A stretch of DNA of 46,587 nt. It comes from Chloroflexota bacterium. Lineage in GTDB: Bacteria > Chloroflexota > Anaerolineae > UBA4142 > SHND01. Location: positions 1-46,587 of the forward strand of contig JACQWQ010000156.1 in the NCBI GenBank assembly GCA_016209205.1. Reading direction: 5' to 3'. The notes below the pieces were generated by a model. It ran no database searches. It was not told where the DNA came from and saw only the letters and a program-made list of their open reading frames with translations. Below are positions 16,400 to 23,847 of this stretch, in pieces. The translations under genes were made by a program, and so were the position numbers. Each line of letters opens with the position of its first letter. The stretch's first letter is position 1.

Positions 16400-18580
16400 A
16401 TGAATCCTAATCGCCGTATCCGGTTGTTTGGCTCGCTGCGCGTGCAAGAGGGCGCGCGCGCTCTTTTGCTGTCAGGCAGGCGGGTGTTAAGTTTGTTTGC
16501 GTATCTGATACTGCATCCGCACGCGCGGCACCCGCGCGAATTCCTCGCCGAATTGCTTTCGCCGGATGCCCCGCCGGAACGCGTGCGCCGTAATTTTTCC
16601 GACGCCCTCTATCGTTTGCGGCAGACCCTCGGCGCGGACTGGGTTGAAGTTGACGCGGAACGCGTTGGTCTCGCCGAGAATCCTGCGCTGACGGTGGACG
16701 TGTGGGATTTTGAACGTCTCGTCGCAAGCGGTGACCGCGTATCACTTGAGAGCGCGGCTGCGCTATACGCAGGCGACCTCTTGCCCGAAATGTATGACGA
16801 CTGGATTCTCATCCCGCGTCTGGCGCTCCAAGAGAAATACCTCTCCGTCCTCGAAACTTTGGCGCAAGCCCACGCGGCGCAAAATGATTTGTCGCGCGCC
16901 CTCTCGTATGCGCGGCAGTTGATGACCGCTGACCCGCTGCGCGAGACGAGCCACCAAATGTATTTGCGTCTGCTCGCGCGTTTGAAACGTCGTTCGCAGG
17001 CGCTCGTGCATTATGAATACGTCCGCCAGCTCTTGCAAAATGAATTGGGCGTTGAACCATTGGCGGAAACGCAGGTACTGGTCGAAGCGATTCGGCGCGA
17101 AGCGCAGACCGCGCCCGATGCGCCACCGGTGGTCGAGCATACGCGTTTCGTGGGGCGCACACACGAGCGTGAAGCGGGCATTGACCGTATCGAACACGCT
17201 ATGGCGGGGCAAGGCGGAATCTTGTGCCTCGAAGGCGAAGCAGGGATTGGCAAGAGCCGCCTCTGGCGCGAACTTGCATCCAGCGCACGGTGGCGCGGGG
17301 TCGTGACGGCGTATGGCGGCGCAAGCGAGACTCCCGGCGGGTCGCCCTTTTCTCCGCTTGCCGACGCGCTGCATTTGCTTTTGAGCGGCGCACGCGCGTC
17401 ACAACTCGAAAGTGTCTTGTCGGTGGAAACACTTGCCGTGATGGGAGTTCTCTACGCGCCGTGGCAGAACCGGACGATCCCACCCGAACTTCCGCCCGCA
17501 CAAGCGCGCTTGCGCTTGCAGCATAATTTTGTCACGCTGATGCAAACGCTGTCTCGGTTTGCGCCGTTGGTCTTGATGCTGGACGATTTGCATTGGGCGG
17601 AGGCGGCGCTGTGGGATTTGCTCGACGCGCTCGCGCCACATCTGGCAAACGTACCGCTTTTGTTGTGCCTCGCGTATCGCCGCCCGGAGATTGAAAAAAA
17701 TTCGGGTTGGGAGCTGTTGCGCAAATGGGAGCGCGCAGGAGTTGTCCAAACCATCGCACTTGGTTCCCTCGACGCGCAGGAGGTCTCGCACCTTTTGCCG
17801 CAAACAGAACGCGCCGATGCCGCACGCGTCATTGCGCTGACCGGCGGCAATCCGTTTTACATTTCCGAGTATTTGACGGAGCGCGCCGAAGGGCATGCGT
17901 TTAAGCAAAACTCGCTGACGGCGCGCATTGGCGCATTGTCGGACGCGGCGCGTGCGGCATTGGACGCCGCGGCGGTGTTGGGCGAACAAGTGGCGTTTCG
18001 CCTCTGGACAACGGTGCTGCAAGCATCGCCGCTCGCGCTCGCCGCGTTGGGCGAAGAATTGACCGCGCGTTCTGTTTTACAGCCGACGCCTGCGGGGTAT
18101 GCGTTTGTATACGACATTGTGCGCGCGGTGGTGTATGAAAACATCGAACCGACGCGACGCGCTGCACTGCACTCGCGTGCGGCAGATACGTTTGCCGCGT
18201 TGGAACCCGATAACTGGCGCGCGCGGGCGTTTCAACTCGAGCGCGCGGAACGAACCAAGGAAGCGGCTGACGCGTATCGCCAAGTAGGCGCACAGGATTT
18301 GGCGCAGCTGGCTTTGCGCGACGCGCAGACCGCGTTCGCCAATGCGTTGACGCTGATGCCATCCGAACCAAGTATCGCGTACATTGAAACCGCATTGGCG
18401 TTGGCGCAAGTGTCGAATGCTTTGGGCGACCGCGCACAGGAAGAGCGCGCGTCGAATGAGGCACTGCGCGGCGCGCGAACGTCGGACGACGCGCCGTTGC
18501 TGTTACAGGCGCTGGTTTCGTCGGGGCGGCACGCGCGTCAACGTGAGCGTGCGCGTGATCGGCGTCGGCGTAACGGTTAG
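16400..18580 (+). CDS. BTAD-domain transcriptional activator with AAA ATPase domain, C-terminus probably lost
   Basis: 726 residues. The N-terminus (1-85) is a winged-helix domain of the OmpR/SARP type (IRLFGSLRVQEG...RRVLSLFAYLILHP...VRRNFSDALYRLRQTLG). Residues 90-240 form the bacterial transcriptional activator domain (YAGDLLPEMYDDWI...LMTADPLRETSHQMYLRLLA). An AAA/STAND ATPase follows, with Walker A GEAGIGKSR near residue 280 and Walker B LVLMLDDLHWAE near 392, then the start of helical repeats. Such regulators usually continue with several hundred residues of TPR. Here the protein runs into an arginine-rich tail (RQRERARDRRRRNG) that overlaps, in antisense, the low-complexity end of a convergent gene, so the 3' part is probably missing. 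Signal and target genes unknown. Confidence 0.82.
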   Translation: MNPNRRIRLFGSLRVQEGARALLLSGRRVLSLFAYLILHPHARHPREFLAELLSPDAPPERVRRNFSDALYRLRQTLGADWVEVDAERVGLAENPALTVDVWDFERLVASGDRVSLESAAALYAGDLLPEMYDDWILIPRLALQEKYLSVLETLAQAHAAQNDLSRALSYARQLMTADPLRETSHQMYLRLLARLKRRSQALVHYEYVRQLLQNELGVEPLAETQVLVEAIRREAQTAPDAPPVVEHTRFVGRTHEREAGIDRIEHAMAGQGGILCLEGEAGIGKSRLWRELASSARWRGVVTAYGGASETPGGSPFSPLADALHLLLSGARASQLESVLSVETLAVMGVLYAPWQNRTIPPELPPAQARLRLQHNFVTLMQTLSRFAPLVLMLDDLHWAEAALWDLLDALAPHLANVPLLLCLAYRRPEIEKNSGWELLRKWERAGVVQTIALGSLDAQEVSHLLPQTERADAARVIALTGGNPFYISEYLTERAEGHAFKQNSLTARIGALSDAARAALDAAAVLGEQVAFRLWTTVLQASPLALAALGEELTARSVLQPTPAGYAFVYDIVRAVVYENIEPTRRAALHSRAADTFAALEPDNWRARAFQLERAERTKEAADAYRQVGAQDLAQLALRDAQTAFANALTLMPSEPSIAYIETALALAQVSNALGDRAQEERASNEALRGARTSDDAPLLLQALVSSGRHARQRERARDRRRRNG

Positions 18581-18853
18581 TGTGGGCGTCGCCGTCGCGG
18601 CGAGCGAAGCGATTTGCGACGCGCCCAGCGCGAACGGAAGAAGCAACGCGCACATCGTGATGCCGACGCCGGACGCCGCCGACGCGAGCGCGAGGACGAG
18701 CGCGCCGTTTGAACCGAGCGCGCCCGCGCCGGATTTCTTTTTCAAAGACTGCCAACGCCACGCCACCACCGCGCCAAACGCGCACAAGAGCAAACCGAAA
18801 ATAATGCCGAGGGGTCGGAGCGGACTGTCGAGCAAACGAAAAAGTAATTCCAT
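18503..18853 (-). CDS. Small membrane protein with Thr/Pro tail, probably truncated
   Basis: 116 residues. The start is well supported by AAGGGAGGG before ATG 18853. Two hydrophobic segments (about residues 14-32 and 50-85) are separated by a basic loop (WRWQSLKKKSG). After the second comes a linker of alternating Thr and Pro (TATPTLTVTPTPITRTLTLT), the kind that normally leads into an extracytoplasmic domain. Instead the frame degrades into RVPPRRNQRL and stops inside the convergent regulator gene. It is downstream of the VWA/propeller lipoprotein gene, 66 bases away, and may have formed an operon with it. Confidence 0.65.
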   Translation of the reverse strand: MELLFRLLDSPLRPLGIIFGLLLCAFGAVVAWRWQSLKKKSGAGALGSNGALVLALASAASGVGITMCALLLPFALGASQIASLAATATPTLTVTPTPITRTLTLTRVPPRRNQRL

Positions 18854-18919
18854 CGCGCCCTCCCTTGCGAAAAATTGTTTGTCCGCGAATTACGCGAATC
18901 GAAAAACAATATCGCCAAC

Positions 18920-20978
18920 CTACTTGGCTTCTTTGACCGCCTGCACAAAACTCAAACTGCCCGCGCTCGCGTCGCGATTGAAAACTGCAACGGCGTTGTC
19001 GTCAAAGCCGGGAACGTAGACGTGTTTGCCATCGGGACTGACCGCGACGACATGCGCGTTTTCGAGACCGTCCACGCCGTCCGCGTTGTCGCGCAACATT
19101 TGCGTAAAAGTCAACGCGCCGGTGGTGGAATCGCGCTTGAACACGATGAGCGTGTTAATCACATCCGCCGAAACGTAAACGAATTGTCCATCGGGGCTGA
19201 TGGCTAAACCGCGCGCGCCGTCCAAATTCGAGAACGCCGCATTGCCCACGCGATTCTTGAGCGTTTGAACGAACGTCAGCGCGCCCGTGTCGAGGTTTCG
19301 CGCAAAAACGGTTACCGCGCTGTCAATGCGTCCGGTCACGTAGAGATGCCGCAGGTCGGCACTGACGACGACCGCGCGCCCGCCTTGCAATCCATCCACG
19401 CCGTCCACATCATCTTTGTACGCGCGGACGAATGTGAGCAAACCGGGGTTGGCGTCGCGGCGAAACAGGACGACGGGATCGTCGCGCGAACTGGGATCGC
19501 TCGTTGTGTACAGAAATTTTCCGTCGGGGCTGACCGTCGCGCTCATCACGCGATTCAATCCGTCCACACCGCCCACGCCGTGTTTGTACATTTTCGCGAA
19601 CGTGAGCGCGCCGGTCGTTGCATTGCGCGTGAACACGACGAGCGCATCGTCTTCGGAACTCGTAACGTAAACGTGCTTGCCGTCGGGACTGAGCGTAACG
19701 AAATTCGCTTCGTTCAAGCCATCCACACCGCCGACGCCGTCCTTGTGCATCGCGACCCAGGTCAGCGCGCCGGTTGTCGTGTTGCGCGTAAATGTAACAA
19801 TCGCATCGTCGCTCAAGCCGATGGCGTACACGTTGCGTCCGTCGGGACTGACCGCGACCGAGTTCGCGCCGTCGAGTCCTTTGACGCCCGCGACGCCGTT
19901 CTTGTGCATTTCGACAAACGTGAGTTTGCCCGCGCTCGTGTCGCGGCGAAACACGAACAGCGCTTCGGATCCAGAGGCAGTGATGTACACGAATTGTCCG
20001 TCGGGACTGAACGCGATGGAACTGGGTCTTTGGATTTCTTTCAACGCGCGCGCGGTGGATTCACGCGCGGCTTGCTCCAACGCGCTACTCAATTCGCCCG
20101 CGTTCGTCGCGTCGCGGTACGTGCCGTTCGATACGCGCGCGATGCACTGCAACTGTGCACGCGTCGCATTGTCCACCGCGAGACCGATGGCGTGAATCAC
20201 CAACTTGACATCGCTCGCGGCGAGTTGCGCGGCGAGCGCACACGGATCGCCCGCGCAGGTTTCTTCGCCATCCGACACCAACACAACTTGATTGCGTTCG
20301 CTCGCGCCGACCGGCAAACTCGCGGCGGCTTGGCGGAGCGATTCGGTGATCGGCGTGTACCCCTTTGCCGCGAAACCGTGCGCGACGGTATTAGAGCGGA
20401 TTCCGAATTGATTGGTGGTGTCAGCGTAGGGGCGACGGCTTGTCCTCGCCCATTCCAGTTGGGCAACCACAAGGGATTGCCCCTACCATCCCACAAACGA
20501 ATCAGGAATTCGCTCTAAAGCGCGCCGCGTCCACCGGCGCGAGTTTGATGACTTGTTCAATGTCGCGGCACGACGCGTCCTTGTTCGCTTGCTCGACGCG
20601 ATGACCGTACACCCACAAACTCGTGTTCATTCCGGCGGGTAATTTGGAAGCGAGTCCGCCAACCGCGTCCTGCGCGATGGCGAGGCGCGTGCGCCCGCTC
20701 AAATTGGCGGGCATCGAACCGGACGCGTCGAGAATAATCGCGGTGTTGAATCGAAGCGGCGGCGCGGGCGTGGAGGTAACTAGCGCGGGAATCGTAAACG
20801 TGGGCGAGGGGAGCGGCGCGGCGGTTGGAGCGGGTGAAGCGACGACGACAATTGTGTTCGTCGGCGTAGGTTGCGCGCGCGTTGGTTCGCTTTCGCGCGT
20901 GGGAGGCGCGGGCGGCGGCATGCAAGCCGCGAGGGTGAGCAGAAGAATCGCCAAACCGTGACGATAGGTGAAAGGCAT
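18920..20978 (-). pseudogene. Lipoprotein with VWA domain and seven-bladed beta-propeller, split by a MITE
   Basis: The first part (20978-20502) starts with a lipoprotein signal (LLLTLAAC, lipobox LAAC), a Thr/Pro-rich spacer, then a VWA domain with MIDAS motif DASGSM. The frame stops inside an inserted 122-bp element. The second part (from about 20391) resumes with GFAAKGYTPITESL and SDGEET, the remaining MIDAS residues, followed by seven propeller repeats, each with SPDG-x2-VYV-type strands (six SPDG, one SADL). Removing the element and one TA copy rejoins the frame exactly (AARF-NTVAHG), giving 644 residues. So the gene was intact and was interrupted by transposition. The parts could be made separately, but the VWA fold would be broken. 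The long ORF on the other strand is a shadow. Confidence 0.88.
20394..20515. mobile_element. MITE with TA target duplication, copy 1
   Basis: 122 bases bounded by inverted ends GAGCGGATTCC and GGAATTCGCTC, flanked on both sides by TA (20392-20393 and 20516-20517). The inside has a further inverted repeat (taggggcgacggcttg against caagggattgccccta, imperfect). TA duplication suggests movement by an IS630/Tc1-type transposase; none is in the window. The same ends occur at 44214-44298. Confidence 0.85.
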
Positions 20979-21125
20979 CGTGCCCTCCAGAATTCTGAAT
21001 TGTGGGTTTCGGGCTTTCTATCGAGCCGCCAGAGTCTGGCAGTGCATTGCCAAATGATCTTCTGTGGCGCGTCGTGCGATTCGATTTTTGGTGATGCTAT
21101 CCCATTCGCGTTTTCCCGTCAATTG

Positions 21126-21480
21126 TCAGGGTTCACAACAGCGTGAACACTTTTTGACATTCGTTTAGGTCAGCATGGGCTCACAACATCGTGAACATAT
21201 TTCGTCGTCGCTTGGAGCGTTGGAACTGCGTTTGCAACGGGACGACTGGTTCGCCCACCGTGTAACGAAATACTTTGACTAGGCGTGGGCGGGCTTGTGC
21301 CGAGCGACGATGATAAATCCGGAGGCGTTGTTCGTGCAACGTCAGCGTCGCCCAAACAGACTGACCCGCTAAACGCTGATCGACATGCCAGACTTCGTGC
21401 AGAACGCGAATATTGCCTTCCGGGTCCACCAAGCCCGAACCAGTCAAGCGCCTAACGCGCTCGCGCAAGGTCTCGCACAC
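21126..21480 (-). mobile_element. Remnant of an IS transposase/integrase gene with element end
   Basis: The leftward frame 21480-21181 encodes the C-terminal part of an integrase-core transposase (GNIRVLHEVWHVDQRLAGQSVWATLTLHEQRLRIYH is like the end of IS481-type proteins). Frames further upstream (to about 21600) are broken by stops. Past its stop lie two near-copies of a 20-bp palindrome-like end, tgttcacg-tgttgtga-ccc, at about 21129-21150 and 21178-21199, as at IS termini. Only the 3' end of the element is left; function lost. The specific family is uncertain. Confidence 0.6.
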
Positions 21481-21631
21481 CGAAAAAGCGAAACAACCCT
21501 ATCGTCCGCCTGCGAATCACCCGTGGCGGCATTCCCCGATTGGACGTACACGCTTCAAACCTATCGCTCTGGCCTTAATCCAAAATCGTGACGCATACCC
21601 GATTGAAATTGCCGCTACGTAATCCTTTGTT

Positions 21632-21656
21632 GGTTCGGGAGTTGGACTCCCGAACC
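21632..21656. repeat. Hairpin with 11-bp stem, AGT-TGG-ACT centre
   Basis: GGTTCGGGAGT, loop TGG, ACTCCCGAACC. It lies downstream of the first nucleotidyltransferase gene (leftward) and next to the IS remnant. Same centre as the hairpins at 35151 and 45021 but an unrelated outer stem. Confidence 0.75.
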
Positions 21657-21697
21657 CGCGCGAGTTGGAGTTAAATTCCTTGACACGTATGAGAGCA

Positions 21698-22363
21698 TCA
21701 AGAATCTTGGATCCACAAATGTCCTAACCGACGCGCCTGTTCAGTAAAAAACATCTTGACTTGCGCCCATGCAACTGGTACCAACAACTCGGGTTCATCT
21801 TGCTTGTCCGCAATCTCAAAATCCACCAGCGCCTCAAGTGACCGGCTAACAAAATAGGGCGTGTTTGGGAATTTCGCGTCAGCTTGCTGAAACAACGAAT
21901 CCAGACTCATTTCACGCGCGACACAATACAAATCATAAAAATCCTTGCGCGCGCCGCGGCTTGAAATGGCATCCAGCTTCATCAAACCAATATCGGTCAG
22001 TCCTGCAATCTGTACCCTTGCTAATTCATCTGTCGAATCGAGCAAGGCATAGCCATAGGTCATGAAACTGACCGATGCGCCCTCCACATCCAACGTCACA
22101 CCCAAGAATGAATCTCTTTCGACGCGCACGTCAAACTGAGCTCTGAACTCTGAAATCAGGCGTTGTGTCCAATCGTCGTCAAAATTCTCGACCGCGCCAA
22201 AAAAATCCAAATCCTGTGAAACGCGATGGCCGCGCCGCAGCGCCAGCGCTATGCCGCCCGCGAGGTAGAACGGGGCAAGCTGGACAGTTTTGCCGATTCG
22301 TTCCAACACGTCACGGACACGCGGCGGTATCGCTTCCCAATGCGGATGCTCTAATGCGGCCAT
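21698..22363 (-). CDS. AbiEii-like nucleotidyltransferase, copy 1
   Basis: 221 residues of the nucleotidyltransferase superfamily used by AbiEii/AbiGii and MenT-type toxins. The motif FYLAGGIALALRRGHRVSQDLDFF (residues 32-55) has the GG, Arg and D-x-D, and DIGLMKLDAISSRGARKDFYDLY carries the second Asp and the Lys. Members transfer nucleotides to tRNA or proteins; some are toxins. It overlaps by 13 bases the preceding DUF6922 gene, its likely partner. A diverged second copy of the whole pair is directly upstream (22790-23769). Whether this is a toxin-antitoxin system or a phage-defence module is not shown by sequence. Confidence 0.85.
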   Translation of the reverse strand: MAALEHPHWEAIPPRVRDVLERIGKTVQLAPFYLAGGIALALRRGHRVSQDLDFFGAVENFDDDWTQRLISEFRAQFDVRVERDSFLGVTLDVEGASVSFMTYGYALLDSTDELARVQIAGLTDIGLMKLDAISSRGARKDFYDLYCVAREMSLDSLFQQADAKFPNTPYFVSRSLEALVDFEIADKQDEPELLVPVAWAQVKMFFTEQARRLGHLWIQDS

Positions 22364-22677
22364 ATTCGGTCAGGGCATCTTGTATCAGGTAGATCGAAAT
22401 ACACAATCCAAAACTTGTAGCGGCGTCGTGGTAAAAGGCGCGCTCCGTATTTCTGTACAAAATCTTTCAGACGCGCGGAACCATATTGCCGAAAAAGCCA
22501 GCGCAATTCAGCGACCGTTCCCCATGCAAGCGCTCGCTCTATGATTGTGAATGCGCTGTTTTGCAAGTCCAGTTTTTCCAGAACATATTCTTGGAAACAA
22601 GGACGCAAGGAAATGGGGACGCCGTTAGGGGTAAATTCCAACGGTTGATCCAGAATCGGCGCGGGGAGATCGCTCAT
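22351..22677 (-). CDS. DUF6922-like partner protein, copy 1
   Basis: 108 residues: LRPCFQEYVLEKLDLQNSAFTIIERALAWGTVAELRWLFRQYG and the end LPRRRYKFWIVYFDLP follow the DUF6922 pattern that commonly precedes AbiEii-type nucleotidyltransferases. No DNA-binding domain is obvious. Its 3' end overlaps the nucleotidyltransferase start by 13 bases, as in copy 2. The ATG sits 6 bases from a -10 element, so the mRNA is probably leaderless. Role as antitoxin is inferred from pairing. Confidence 0.8.
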   Translation of the reverse strand: MSDLPAPILDQPLEFTPNGVPISLRPCFQEYVLEKLDLQNSAFTIIERALAWGTVAELRWLFRQYGSARLKDFVQKYGARLLPRRRYKFWIVYFDLPDTRCPDRIWPH

Positions 22678-22683
22678 GCGCCA

Positions 22684-22711
22684 ATTGTAGCACGCGTGGA
22701 AAAAACATCAA
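22684..22711 (-). promoter_or_regulatory. Leaderless promoter of pair 1
   Basis: TTGATG, 16-base spacer, extended -10 TGCTACAAT, then six bases (TGGCGC) and ATG. Transcription should start on or next to the A of the start codon. The -10 and six bases are identical in copy 2. Confidence 0.65.
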
Positions 22712-22789
22712 GCCGCCCGAGGCAACCGGGTGTGCGTCACAATTTTCAGTCAGCGCGAATTCGCACGTCGGGCAATTCAAAAGTGGAGA

Positions 22790-23455
22790 TCATTTTGGCT
22801 TGATCCATTTCTTGCCCAGACGGACGGTTTCCTCGACAAAAAATCTCTTGACCTCTTCCCAATCCGTCGGGACAAGCATTCGAAGGTCGGATTCTGCATC
22901 CGCCACATCAAATTCGACCAATGCTTCCAGTGAGCGTATGACAAAATAGCGATCGTAAGGATATTTCTCTTTGCTCAAGGAAAGCAATTGTTCGAGCGTC
23001 ACGCGTTGCGCAATGAAATACAAGTCAACAAAATCTTTGCGCCTGCCGCGATCTGCAATCGCGTCGAGTTTCATCAAACCAATGTCGGCAATTCCCGCGA
23101 TGGGCACATCCACCAACCGATTCAGCGGGTCAAGCATTTCATACCCATACGTGTAGAATCCGACGTCCACGCCTTCGATTCCCAATACCAGTCCTAACGG
23201 GGAATTTTGTGGTACCTCGATTGAAAAGTGCGCGCCAAAATCTTGAATCATACGATGGCGCCACACATCATCGAAAGTTTCAACCGGTCCGAAAAAATCC
23301 AAATCCACTGAAATGCGGTGTCCCAAGCGCAATGCCAATGCCGTCCCGCCCGCGAGATAAAAGGGTTCGAGCGAGGTTGCACGCGCCAAATTTTGCAGGA
23401 CCTCAGCAACTTTTGGCGGGAGCGCTTCCCAATGCGGTTGAGCTAGTGCTTCCAT
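22790..23455 (-). CDS. AbiEii-like nucleotidyltransferase, copy 2
   Basis: 221 residues, same length as copy 1 and clearly its paralogue (FYLAGGTALALRLGHRISVDLDFFGPVETFDD; DIGLMKLDAIADRGRRKDFVDLYF). The active-site GG, DxD and Lys are kept, so both copies look active. I chose ATG 23455, which gives the same 13-base overlap with its DUF6922 gene as in copy 1; the frame is open to 23503. About 110 bases with no gene separate it from copy 1. Differences spread over the whole length suggest an old duplication or separate specificities. Confidence 0.85.
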   Translation of the reverse strand: MEALAQPHWEALPPKVAEVLQNLARATSLEPFYLAGGTALALRLGHRISVDLDFFGPVETFDDVWRHRMIQDFGAHFSIEVPQNSPLGLVLGIEGVDVGFYTYGYEMLDPLNRLVDVPIAGIADIGLMKLDAIADRGRRKDFVDLYFIAQRVTLEQLLSLSKEKYPYDRYFVIRSLEALVEFDVADAESDLRMLVPTDWEEVKRFFVEETVRLGKKWIKPK

Positions 23456-23769
23456 ATTCGATCCTTGCGCGGTGCATAAGGAACTTGGAAAAATAAAGCC
23501 CAAAATCTTGCTCTGCGACGCGGCAATAGGCGCGCCCCGTATTTTTCCACAAATGCTTTCAAGCGTGCGGAATCAAAACGCTGAAACAACCAATGCAATT
23601 CGCGCACATCGCCCCACGCAAGCGTACGTTCAATCACAGTGAACGCGTCGCGCTCGGGATCGAGCTTTTCCAAAACGTATTCTTGGAAAAAGGGACGCAA
23701 GGAAACGGGGATGCCGTTGGGCGTGAATTCCAGCGGTTGATCCAGAATCGGCGCGGGGAGATCGCTCAT
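23443..23769 (-). CDS. DUF6922-like partner protein, copy 2
   Basis: 108 residues, nearly identical to copy 1 over the first 30 (MSDLPAPILDQPLEF...) and diverging after that (LDPERDAFTVIERTLAWGDVRELHWLFQRFD). The conserved N-terminus and the shared promoter show the duplication clearly. Divergence in the second half could reflect specific recognition of its own nucleotidyltransferase. Start at 23769, 6 bases from the -10. Confidence 0.8.
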   Translation of the reverse strand: MSDLPAPILDQPLEFTPNGIPVSLRPFFQEYVLEKLDPERDAFTVIERTLAWGDVRELHWLFQRFDSARLKAFVEKYGARLLPRRRARFWALFFQVPYAPRKDRIWKH

Positions 23770-23775
23770 GCGCCA

Positions 23776-23781
23776 ATTGTA
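23776..23781 (-). promoter_or_regulatory. Leaderless -10 element of pair 2
   Basis: TGTGCTACAAT then TGGCGC and ATG, identical to copy 1 at the -10 and start. The -35 region differs from copy 1 and is weak. Confidence 0.6.
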
Positions 23782-23847
23782 GCACACGCGCGGGGAATCG
23801 AGCGATTATCGCGTTGAACGATTGAAATCGTTACTACGAGATTACTA

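Noticed and set aside
19265..20518. 417-codon open frame on the + strand
   Set aside because: Antisense to the VWA/propeller gene, whose motifs are clear. High GC leaves long shadow frames; product is Arg/His-rich without family features.
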